Source of the DNA: Marsupella aquatica
Lineage: Eukaryota; Marchantiophyta
NCBI GenBank assembly: GCA_973895155.1
Contig: OZ316893.1
Span: forward strand, 8,742,001-8,806,000
Direction of reading: 5' to 3'
Length of the DNA: 64,000 nucleotides
Part shown: positions 48,470 through 59,600 of the stretch, in pieces
How positions within the stretch are numbered: position 1 is the stretch's first letter
How the letters are laid out: the number at the start of each line of letters is the position of its first letter
The notes under the pieces: generated by a model
Databases searched by the model: none
Told to the model about the DNA's origin: nothing
The model's input: the letters and a program-made list of their open reading frames with translations, nothing else
Made by a program: the position numbers and the translations under genes

Positions 48470-49650
48470 CCTCACTTTTTGTCCTCAGACTCTGTTTATC
48501 TTCCATTTGACGTAGGCAAGCATGTGCAAGTTTTCACCTCAGCTAGCATCCTTGACAAGGCACCAGTAACGGATCAAGCTTGGATATTTCCTCAAGAGGG
48601 CGGGTAAGCAGTGAGGCAAGAGGGAAGGATGCATGGGGATTGCCTTTAGGCTAATTTTGTCATCCCTCATAATTATGTGGTGTCTTCAGAGAAATTCTCA
48701 ATAATCATGTGTCTTTGCATGAAGGTACCACATCAGTTCCACTCCCATATCATTCCACTTCTTGTGGACCTGCCTACTTCTGGTACCTGTAGGAAGCCTT
48801 GTGATGATAGAGGGGCCCACCATTTTTGGTGTAGTATAGGGACCGACAAGACCATAGTTGTTCATAATGCTCTGATGGATGTTACTACTCAAGTTCTCTC
48901 TAGGACTTTGATAGACGTGTGGGAGGTGGTCCTTGATTTTCCTTGTCGTCCACCATAGAGCTTACGCACTGATTGTACCATGGTACACAATGACAGACAA
49001 ACGTACCTTGGCTGGCGACCAACCCTTTGCATCAGGACATCTTTGGGATAGCCACAACACAAGCAGGGACTAAAGTAACACCAGGAGCAACACGAGTGAT
49101 AACGACCAAAGAGGCAAAACATGCAGCACAAGCTTCAATGAAAAACTTCCTCCCCCTTGTTGTTGAGATCCCTGAGAGACTCCATCATCACTTGATGGGC
49201 TCATGTGACAGGTAGCTTAGGACATTCATAGACAGACCGGCTCCTCAAGCTACAACTATGCAATTTGACAATGCACTTTTATCAGAAAAATTCAGTGATG
49301 TTACAACATGCTCCAGCTCAAGCAATCTACACTAAATCTCTAGACATGGGTACTAGTGTGCCTCACTAGAGGCTCTTCCCACTTGCAAACTTAATTATGA
49401 CATTACATGTGGACCTTAGCTCATCACGCCTATTGCGCAGGTGTGGACCAGTAGCTCATTACACTACAGCAATGGTAGATCTTTTCCCCCCTTTTTGGTC
49501 TTTTTCTTTTTCTAAAGTTTTCTAGATGTTGGGGGTTTATAGCTGCACACTTGTTTCAAGATTGGTGCTTGTTTGCTGTGGACCTCATTTGCTTTTTCTT
49601 CATTGTGTTTTTTTTTGGTCCCTTGTTTGTAAATAACTTATAGTGATTCA
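48470..49650 (+). pseudogene. 5'-truncated relic of the R2-like non-LTR retrotransposon
   Basis: This is a diverged copy of the last ~1.2 kb of the element at 49.8-54.0 kb, in the same orientation. Homology is first visible around 48,470-48,560, continues through a Cys/His knuckle (SGTCRKPCDDRGAHHFWC, about 48,778-48,831) and the endonuclease block (TTKEAKHAAQASMKNFLPLV, about 49,106-49,165). It ends in a T-rich tail with 'ttggtcccttgtttgtaaa' near 49,615-49,633, matching 'ttggtccctttgtatataaa' at 53,951-53,970. Several stops and frameshifts interrupt it. The truncation at the 5' side is what incomplete target-primed reverse transcription leaves. Confidence 0.85.
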
Positions 49651-49789
49651 CTTCAATTGAATGAAGGAGCCAAAGTTCAGAAATGATTGGACCACCTCTC
49701 AGAGGTAGTCTAAACTTGTAGACAAAACAAACACTCCACATCAGCATTTACTTGGGTCTACTCATTGCCATGTAACATAGGTCGACACC

Positions 49790-50171
49790 ATTATTTAATG
49801 CCCCCTAGTTCTTGTAATGCCAACTGCAGCCACTACTACCACTCATGATGTGATCCAGATTTAATCACACAAGGAATATAAAAAACAATGGGGCCACTTT
49901 CCTGTAACTCCACCCTAAGTTGTTTCAGGGGTACCCTCAGTTGTTTCAGTGAAAAACTCTGTTGGAGCCACCTTTATTGAATGCCACCCCCCCCTCCCCT
50001 AGTTGTTGTAATGCCACTGCAGCCACTACTTTCACTCATGATATGATCGATCCAGATTTAATCTCACAAGGAATATAAAGAAACATTGGGGCCCCCTTTC
50101 TTGTAACGCCACCCTAAGTTGTTTCATGAGCCACTCTCAGTTGTTTCAGGAAAAACCTTTGTTAGAACCAC
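49790..50171 (+). promoter_or_regulatory. Two tandem leader monomers of the retroelement
   Basis: Unit 1 (about 49,790-49,972) and unit 2 (about 49,973-50,171) share in order 'taatgcca', 'ctgcagccactact', 'actcatgat(g/a)tgat', 'ccagatttaatc', 'acaaggaatataaa', 'ccaccctaagttgtttca' and 'ctcagttgtttcag'. They lie immediately upstream of the element's coding frame. Known: several non-LTR families carry tandem monomers in the 5' untranslated region that act as internal promoters. That role here is inference. Confidence 0.75.
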
Positions 50172-50340
50172 CCAGGCTAAAATGGGGACCCAGTGTAGCC
50201 TATCTAGGCTAGCGGTGGCGCCGTTTCTCGACCTGATGCGGTGGGCTCTCTCCATCGCCTCCCCTTTCTTTTCACATGCCTCGGTTGGGCCTTTTGTCGC
50301 TTCTTGATGCGTTTTTGCTTTTATCGGGTTGCGGCCTGTC

Positions 50341-53300
50341 ATGTCTACGTTGAGAGTGTTGGCGCAGGGCAAGCGCCCAGCCCCACCCCACACTTCTCCC
50401 CCATCCTCCCCTCCCCCTCGTGGCCGTCTTCGTGTTTGCTCTTCTTCACTGGATCTCTCTCATCTTCGTGATGATCCCATGCCCGATGCTCTGCCAGTCC
50501 CCCCCGTCTACTGCCCACCCCATCGTCGCCCTGGCTCCTCTCCCCACCCCATTCCCCCTCCACCCATTCATCATCCTCCTCCGGCCTCCTCGTCCACATC
50601 TGTTCCACCCCCACCTCCTGTCCAGTCTTTCCCTGCTCCCTCCCCGGACGAGCGTCCCCTGCATACTTGTCCTGACTGTGGATGGGTTGGCATCTCCCTC
50701 CCTCATCATCGCGGGCGGGGCCGGTGCCATCGTCGCCAGCAAGCACAATCCCAGCCTCAGCCCCCTATTGACCCGGTTAGCTCTGCCCCTCCCTCCTTGG
50801 AGGCTCCCGAGCAGGCATGGAGTTGGGTTCGCACTCTAGACCCCCTTCCAGCCTACCATCCAGGGTACATTAGACCTCGCCTTTATAACCACATTCCTCT
50901 GGCGCTGCGCCCTATAGTTCGGTCCTCCTTGTTGCAACTCATGCAGCTTATCTTGGCGCATCCTATGGAGGTCTCCTATTGGTCTTTACTGATGCTTTTT
51001 CCACAGTGGACTCTTACCCTCCCTAGTCATGGTGGTCGTGTGGGTCACCGTGAGACTGCCTCTCGTATCCATCGTTTTTTGCGGGGAGATTGGGAGCAGC
51101 TTCAGGAAGAGTACTTTCTTCGCGCCTGGTCTTTTACCGCCCGTGCTTTGTCTGACCCAGCTCGCCACTCTCATCCCCCTGAGCATAGACGTCTTTGTCG
51201 CTCTTGTCGTTTAGCCCAGGCTGGTGAATATCGTCGGGCTGTCCAGGCCCTTTCTCCCACCACACCAGCCCCCCCTGGCGAGGTCACCTCATTGGCCCTT
51301 TAGGATCTCCATCCGCAGCCCCATGATCAGCTCCCTTTGTTTGTCGAGGATTTTGAGCCTGAGGAGGATCTTCAGTTTAGTAGGGACCACTTCACCTATG
51401 CCTTCCTCCATGCCCCGCGTTGTTCTGCTGGTGGCCCCTCCGGCTATGTCTTTGAGCATTTTCGTGATTTATTCCCCCCTGAGGATCCTCAGTTTGGTTT
51501 TCCAGTTTTCTTCTCCTTTTGCCAGTGTATTGCAGCCGGTCGTTTGCCTCCTCCCGTCTCTCGGCTCTTGAGTGCTTCTCGTTTATTGGCCATGGCTAAG
51601 TCTTCACCGGGTGTTCGGCCAATTGCTATTGGGGAGGTTTTTCTTCGTCTTGTGTCTCGCACACTTTCCTCACAGTTTCGCTCTGCACTATCGGATCATC
51701 TCTCTCCACATCAGTTTGCAGTTGGCGTTCCTGGCGGTTGTGAGACGGTTATTGCGGGTATTCGAGCTACATTGGACCTCCACCCTGATTGGGTTGTCCT
51801 CCAGGTTGATGTCTCTAACGCTTTTAATACGGTTTCTCGGGCAGCCATTTTTCGTGCTTTGAGGGCGGCGGATCCAGACATCCAGTCCCTGATCCCCTTT
51901 GTCCGTTGTTTTTATGGACTCGAGGCCCCACTCTTCTATAGTCATCACTCCTCTACAGGTGTGTATACCACTCTTTCCTCTGCAGAAGGTACACGTCAGG
52001 GTGACCCTTTGGGTGGGCCTCTTTTTGCCATTGCCCATTTTACAGCTTTACGGGAAGCTGCCATGGCCCACCCCCAGTGTATCTTCCCCTCCCTTTCAGA
52101 TGACACCCACATCATTGGTCCTCCTGCCGCGGTTACTTCTGCCCTCGCCACTCTTTCCACCCATTTGATGGGCCTCGGTTTACGAGTTCAGCCTGTGAAG
52201 AGTCGTGCATGGAGTCCAGCTGGGTTACCCTCTGATCTTGTGCTTCCCCCAGGGTTCTTACGTCCAGCCGATGGTCTTCGGGTCCTTGGCTCCCCAGTCG
52301 GTACCGCCTCCTTTTGCTCATCTTTCATCGCTGACTCTATACAGGCTGCCTTAGCCCATACTCCTATGCTCCCTAAGTTAGCAGATTCTCAGGCAGCATT
52401 TGGGATGTTGTTGAGGTGCATCCACCCTCGTGCGTCTTATCTGGCTAGGACGCATCCCCCTACCGAGGATCTTTGTCTCCACCTTCGAGCATTTGATGTC
52501 TCCATTCGTCAGACCCTGGCCTCTCTTTTAGGTCCGGGTACGTTGCTCTCATCTCCGTGGCTTCATCGACAACTCAGTCTTCCTATCTCGCAGGGTGGTT
52601 TTGGGCTTACTTCCATTGAGAGCCTTGCACCTTTGGCCTTTTTGGGTGCATGGGCGGCCGCCTTCTCGTTGTTGGCCGATCGTTTTCTTATTGAGGATCG
52701 CCCTTTTTTACTTTCATCTCTCATGGAGGTAGAGGAGGGTTCCCTCCCGTTTCAGGTTCATTTGCGCGCAGTGCGGTCCTCATTACCACATCCCGTTCGC
52801 GCCGCGTTACCTTCTTTCCAGGAGTTTTTATCCTTGGATCCCGTTCGTCTTCAGGCAGACCTCGCTGGGCGTATGCACACTTTCACCCTTTCCAGCATCC
52901 TCTCCGAGGCACCTGACACGGACTGAGCTCGGATTCTTTCTTCTGGAGGGAAGGGCGCAGGTGGATGGCTTCAGGCCAATCCAGTCATTCCTCATTTGCG
53001 GATGTCTTCAACGGAGTTCTCCACAGCCATGCGTCTTCGTCTGGGGCTGCCCCACCCACTTCTTGCAGGTTTACCTCCTTCTTGCACTTGTGGGAAGCCT
53101 TGTGATGCCACAGGTGTCCATCTTCTTCGGTGCAGTTTGGGAGGTGAAACCATTATTGTTCACGACGCTGTGCGAGATGCGACTGCTCAGGTTCTCTCTG
53201 GCTCTTTGGTATGCGTGCGGCGGGAGGTGGTACTCGAGTTACCTGGTCCTCCATCACAGCGGTTACGGGTGGATCTTACCATGGTCCGTGAGGGTCAACG

Positions 53301-53736
53301 TACTTTGGCAGATGTTGTGGTGGCAAACCCATTGCGCCAAGACATCATTGGGACAGCGGCAACTACGGCAGGGGCAGCAGCGTCACGTGCGGCAACAACG
53401 AAGGAGGCCAAATATGCTGCACGAGCTTCATCCGACAGCTTCCTCCCCCTTGTTGTGGAGCTATTTGGGCGTCTTCATCCTCAGTTTGATGGGCTTCTTC
53501 GGCAAGCTGCCCGGGATGTTCATGGCCGAATGGGTCCCACCGGACCCCCGCTTTCTATTTTGACCACGCACTTTCGCCAACGCATTTCAGTCACCTTACA
53601 GCGTGCTCAAGCTCGGGCCATCTATCGTCGATCTCTTACAGTGGGTGCTAGTGTGCCTCCGCAGCGGCTAGCTCCCCTTGAGGATGTTCCAATCCCACTT
53701 GCCGATCTAGTTTTGACTCTTGATGTGGACCATTAG
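50341..53736 (+). pseudogene. Retrotransposon polyprotein with two in-frame stops (ZnF-RT-RLE)
   Basis: The first ATG is at 50,341. The frame stays the same for 1,132 codons to 53,736 but is broken by a TAG at 51,301-51,303 and a TGA at 52,924-52,926; no frameshift is seen. Segment 1 is Pro/Ser-rich with a C2H2-type finger (CPDCGWVGISLPHHRGRGRC). Segment 2 is the reverse transcriptase: motif A QVDVSNAFNTVSR, motif B EGTRQGDPLGGPLF, motif C SLSDDTHI, where the usual aromatic-Ala before Asp-Asp is Leu-Ser; the aspartates remain. Segment 3 has a Cys/His knuckle (CTCGKPCDATGVHLLRC), then restriction-like endonuclease motifs: REVVLELP, RLRVDLTM, LADVVVANP and KEAKY followed by SFLPLVVE. Two stops alone suggest a recently dead or weakly suppressed copy; an expressed form is not shown. 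Confidence 0.85.
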
Positions 53737-53999
53737 CTTTTTGCCACAATCGGTAGGAATGATGAGGACCTCGGTCCGCTTGGGTTAGTTTTAGTCTCTC
53801 TCTCTTTCTTGGTTTTTAGGGGTTCCCTATTGTTCATTTCTTACTTTTAGTTCCTCTTTCTTGGTGTTTAGTGGTTCCCTTTTGCTCACTTCTTTTTCGA
53901 TTGGTTTTGTCCACTTGGGCCCTCTTTTGTTTGTTCATTTGTACTCTGTTTGGTCCCTTTGTATATAAAAAGTGTGTATATTTCTATCTAGGATCAGAC

Positions 54000-56600
54000 A
54001 ATCATTTCACAAAAGAATGGGCCATATAGTTTTATTATCTAAAGTTCTGTATGCATCTATTGCGATTGATTCATCAATAGGAAAGATAGAATCAAAGTGA
54101 TGCGGCGCTCTCTCATAAAGACACCTAATTGTTCATTCCTGTCGGGTATATAATATGCAGGTTTGTCACACCCAAGATTTTTGGCCTGTTGATTGGCCTT
54201 CTTCTTGGATTGTTCCTTCCAATGTTGAAATTCTTTTCAGAAATGATGATTGAATAACAATGGATAGGGAATCTCAAAGGAGAGATATCATAAAATAAAT
54301 CAATGTATTGGGATTGGCAACCATATATAATCAACTTGATATCTAATTACAATACTAGCTTGTCTGTCGGTTCTTTGAATATAAATAGAGGTTAGGGCAC
54401 TACTACTCACGCTCATCAGACTTGCCCGAATCCCTCCTTTCTGTATCCCCACTTTTCGTTATACTTAAAGTTAAGGTCTAGATGTTTCATTGTAGACAGG
54501 AGGCCCAGGCCCTTGACAACAGCTTTCGATTGCTATTATAGCATGTTCATCTTGAAACATGCCCTTCTTTTTGTCTTGTAGTGATATGTAATTCATCTAA
54601 TTTATTTATAATAAAAGAAGACAATAGATGTAAAGTAATTGCCAAGAAGATAATATATGTTAATTAAGAGTGAATGAGATAATACACTTAACTATAAGTA
54701 CACATGCAAAGAAAAGCCCATAAAAGAGAAAGTTGAAACGTATTGAAGAGTTGTGTAGATAAGGTACATATTTTCACTTGCTTCTAGGTAATGACAGTCA
54801 GCTCAATTAAAACCATAAATTTTGTGAAGAAAAACACAAGGGGAACTTAGTACACAAATGTGTACATTGCTCAAAATTATTTCTCTCACTCTCATGAGAA
54901 AGATAGAATTCACTAAGGAGTGATTGAAAAGTAAAGATTAAACATTTATGAGGTGAGCCAAAATATATTCAAAATACTCTAATTTAACTAAAATTAAAAT
55001 GAGTCCAAAAGTTAATTCAAAATCTAATTATTACAAATGTTCCACCTTGTTAAGGCACATTAAAATCAAAATACTGGACACAAAATCTGAATAAGACAAA
55101 ACATGAAAGTTGTATTCACCATATAGGAGTGTCAAAATTTACCATTATATGGTCACTAGCCTGACTACCCTTGTTTGAAGGTAAATAGAGGTGAGGACTA
55201 AACAGAGCTAGGGAAAAAACATTCCCCACTAATTTTCACATGAGTTGCCACCTAATTCCTCTTGTAATGTGCCTGTGGCCCCAATTTCATTTATGCCAGG
55301 TCAGAGTATAGAGATTCACTCTAGACAGTAGATTCAAGGGTAGGTTTTTATTGCAACTATATAGGTATCTTACTAGCTAGTAAATCGCAATCAAAATCTT
55401 TTTTTTAAGGTGATGGTCTAGAGTGAACCCTCTAGTAAGACTACGACTGGGGGCCTAACCAAACTTGGGGTGAGGGTGACAAGGGGGCAGTGGGGTGAGC
55501 TAGTAGGCACAGTGACTAAATTAAGGTTAAATGCAAGTATGTGAATTAGATGGATTGAATGCAATTAGCTGAATGGGCAACCAATCGGTCTTGACATTCA
55601 ATTATTGGGGATAACTAAAGCCGCCGTCTTTGCACTCCTATCTTCTTAACCCTACAACTCAGTGGTCATTTTGGGCAGGGGCCTTAGCTAGTGATCTGGG
55701 CTGTTTCCCTCTTGACAATGAAGCTTATCTATGACATTGAGGAGTAGCTGGTGCTAGGGAGTTGGCAATGGAGCTGTGTGATAGAGCTGGTGACTTGGGG
55801 AATGCATGGGAGATGCATTTTTTTGTCATCACCTTTATTAATGTTTCTATTATTAATTAATGTTCAAAGAAGGGATATTTGGGCTAGTAGATAGATAATG
55901 GATAAAAGCTATGTTCTAGAGTGAAGCCTCTTACTAGACTTGACTTGCTAGGGGCAGGGGCGTAAAGGTACCATCATGAGAGTGTCAACTGAAACTTTGT
56001 TTTTTGGTTCTCATCAATTATTGATCTCCAAAGCTACCTGCGTTGGACTAGACATTATATAGTATTTTTGTATCAAGTTTACTAGTGCTACTATATATAT
56101 ATGCTACTCTAGATACCACAAGAGTCATGTGCAAGCCAGGAAGGATGGAATTTCTCGGGAAAGCTCAAACCCTCTTATTTTTTTCTCATTTTTAAGGTCT
56201 TTCGAGTTTGCATTTTTGCCCTCTTCTTTTGAGTTTGGTGTTTTGTACTCTCTGTGGGCCTCTTTTGCTGTACTTTTGTTTGTACTTTTGTTTGACCCTT
56301 TTTAGTAATTTGGTCATTTTTCCGCCCAGATGATGTACTGTACTTTTTTGGGCATTTTGAGTACATTGTTCCTTTTTGGCCTAGATGCTGGTGATAGCCT
56401 TTTCTTTATCCACAGTACTTGCGTATGTGTACATTGCTCCCACATAATGATAGAGGCTGTCATTATGTTTGAAAAGGAGCCACAGAATTGTCTCTGTGCA
56501 TTCCAGAGCATTCGTGAAGTGAATTAAAGTAAAGGTCATCTGCAGAAATAAGCACTTGGGCTCTTGTTGATTGATAGGAAATAGTCGAATGACAAGCTGA
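54000..56600. other. Gene-free AT-rich stretch
   Basis: No coding exon is supportable. 'tctagagtgaa(c/g)cctct' occurs near 55,428 and 55,917; its complement is the 'agaggcttcactctaga' core of the 205-bp array at 16 kb, so fragments of one repeat family occur at both places. The T-rich block 56,170-56,420 resembles non-LTR 3' tails but has no clear match. Confidence 0.5.
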
Positions 56601-59600
56601 GAATTGGATCGATACTTACAAGTTAGAAGAGTTGTAAATATTGAAATGGTGTCGAAATACATGGTGCAATTCCCTTGCTACAGTTTCTGCGTGACTGGCG
56701 TTGTAAGGAAATATCGTGGTTTTTAGTCGTCAGGCAATGCGGATCAACTGAGTTGTGTTCAAATGAAACTAGTTTTCGTACCCCATAGTTCCAGACAATC
56801 CACAGTGCAAGCAGCATGATCTTGAAACCAAGCACAGCTTGTGAGCATGAGTATGAGTTCACGACCTCTTACTCCACCAACTCCTTTCATTGTACTGAAC
56901 TCGATTCCCCTAGTTCGGACAAATGATCCTTGCATTGAGCAGGGTTGTGCACTCAGTAGGATGAGCGGGAATAGTTGATCCAATGGAACAGGATATGCAG
57001 TTGACTACGACTTGGCTTCACTACCGCCAGTGTCACAGAACTGGGCACTTACGTACCGGCTGTCTAAATCATTGGTGATAGATAAATTTTCCTGTAGATG
57101 ATCTTGAATTCCTGAAGTTGGTGTAAATTGTACAGATACTTCCAGCTTTCAAGTTCTTTGGAGCGAGAAGCACCCATCACCCAGCTTGATCGCGCGAAGT
57201 GTTACTAGTGCCAGGTGCAAGGGCGCTGTCTATGGATTGCAATGAAACCAAGGACCGAAATAAGTGTGATAATCCAAGAACCTCCATCAAGGTCTCGCTA
57301 GCTGGACAATTTGATCACGAGGTAGCAAGAAACAAAGATTCCTTCATGAACAGAAGCGACCGATTAGTAAAAGGACATTCCTGCGAAAAAGGGAACCGTG
57401 CACAATAACTGTATTTGCCCTTATTCAAGAGACTGACTCTTTCGAGATCGATTCTAAAATCATAAGTTCCCAAGCAGTCTGGTAACCGGCAGTACTCATT
57501 TCACATACACCTTTCACATACATTCTTACTCTGGGTAACCAGTGCATAAAAGTCTACATTATATCTTAAAGAATTTTAAATTATCAGGCTCATCTTGTTG
57601 CCTCACCCTAGGGGGTGAAAAAGTATATCTACGTTCACCAAAACTAACATCTGAAAATATTTAATATCTCTCAAACGATTACCGAAATATCTTTTTTTGA
57701 GGTGAAAGATCCTATGATGAAAAGAGAATGGGAGAGCCTTCACCCAGACAAATGAGTAGGGGCAGCTTAGGGGAAGGTCGGGGGGGGGGGGGGGGGAGGT
57801 CCCCGTTTTATAGCGGCAGCTGGGGTTAAATTAAGTGCATTGCTGACATGCAGTTGGGAAACTTATCGTTGCCACGCTAGCTTGTGAAATGGCTTTCCCT
57901 TTGGAACCTGCCTCTATGACCGTCATGATGTAGCCAAATTTTGTCTGCCAAATTGAAAGCGACGGGCAGTGTTACATTATACACAAATTCTAAGCTGACT
58001 GAGAAAGACGTTTGTATTTTTCCAATTCTGCAGTCAGTGCTGCAGCTAATTTCTGGGGAGACTTCTAACTTGTGCATATGATGACGAAGTGCTGATCAGC
58101 TGCCGAGAATTCTCACGCAGGTGATGTGTATATTCCATCAGTGTGGTCAAGATCGGTGCTCACAAATTTTCCCTCTGAAGTAACTGCAAGTCAGATTAAT
58201 CATTGTACCCTTGATCTGTTTCACACTAAACAACTGAATTAAATCAAGTATCAATAGCTCTGCATCACTGATCATTATAATAAGTGGACTCCATCAAACT
58301 TTCAGCAAGTTGGATCCGGCAGAATTATGGCGACACATGAGTTCCATTGGCCAACATTTGCAGCTCAGATGACGTTTACACGATGGAACCCAACAAGCCA
58401 CTAATCTTCAGAAGTTGGATGCACTGTTATTACTATCAACAGAAGCCACATTACAGGAATGACAACAACTCAGTGGATAAATTAATACAATTCAAACTCT
58501 CCCAAATACTTATTTCAGATCAGTACCATAGCCATAGTAAGTCTCGATCTCTCAGATGAACCCGTACACGGAAATAAAAACGGCATACGTCGTAATCATG
58601 ATTATTTTGATTCTTGCCTACCTGACCATGTCGGATTGACGTGTCCTGCGTGGCACCCTGAACGCCAGCTGCGGAGCCTCTCAATAAGTTTGACAAGTTT
58701 CTCAAGTGGCATACAGGGAGCCAGGCAGAGACGGCATTACGCATGGTACGGATCCAACAGTCTCGTTCGAACCAAATGCATATTGCTTGTACAATCTTGA
58801 ATCTCTTGAATCCTTTGATACAACCCGCTCTCCAGACTTAGCTAACTTTCTCCAACCGCTTACAAAATCGGCTGAGCTCTGAGCCGCAAGCGTTCACCTC
58901 AATAGACAGCCTTGAGACAAGGAGCACCGCATCCTTGCACACAGCTGATCCGATACTTCATCCTGCTCCACGCCATTCATCCACATTTCCAAGATGATTG
59001 GATCGAGCCCCGTCACTCACCTGCAGCTTGTCAGGTCAATCCCTTTGGCCTGGACTCTACAACTAATAATGATATATTCATTTGCATGATCCTTCACTAT
59101 GCAGCTCAACGTTCGACACGGAGCTGAAAAATCAGCAATGATTTTCCGTCCCATGCAGTCTGACGCCTAGATTAGACAAACTGTTATAGTCATCAATTTG
59201 CTTCACCGATCCCAGTCGTTCTCGCTTCCACTGAATTTTACAACGGACGCCGACCTGGGGACCTAATGATGAGCTCCACATATATGACATCAATGCCGCT
59301 GATCGAGGGAAGAAAGCCGGAGCTCGAGTGATATATCCCGAGAGCTACCCTACCAGAGTCAACGACACCACACGTCGATCACTGCACTACCGTAAGCATT
59401 GGCAGCATGAATTTGACTCTCCCGCTACACTCATAACTAATCATTGTAGATACAAGGGAAGTCGGACTTTCTACCTGTCCTGGCGCTTTCTATCTATGTT
59501 TCCCTTTCCTCCGTATATTAGCCGCGTGACTTCACAGTCAGACACGTTACTCGGGTGTCACAGAAACCGAACGACCTTTTCGGCTATAAAGGAGCCGCAA

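Larger units (their letters stand above)
49790..53985 (+). mobile_element. R2-like non-LTR retrotransposon, near-complete
   Basis: The element comprises a leader with two tandem ~190-bp monomers (49,790-50,171), a short GC-rich spacer, one long reading frame (50,341-53,736) with zinc finger, reverse transcriptase and restriction-like endonuclease in that order, and a ~250-bp T-rich 3' tail ending near 'tatataaaaagtgtg'. No LTRs are present. One N-terminal zinc finger with a C-terminal endonuclease is the layout of early-branching non-LTR clades (R2, R4, NeSL, CRE, HERO, Utopia). I cannot choose among clades by eye. Composition differs sharply from the AT-rich flanks, with a C- and T-rich coding strand. 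Target duplications were not found; R2-type elements often make small deletions instead. Confidence 0.85.

Noticed and set aside
50345-50748. 133- and 100-codon minus-strand frames
   Set aside because: They are shadows of the Pro-rich N-terminal part of the retrotransposon frame on the plus strand.
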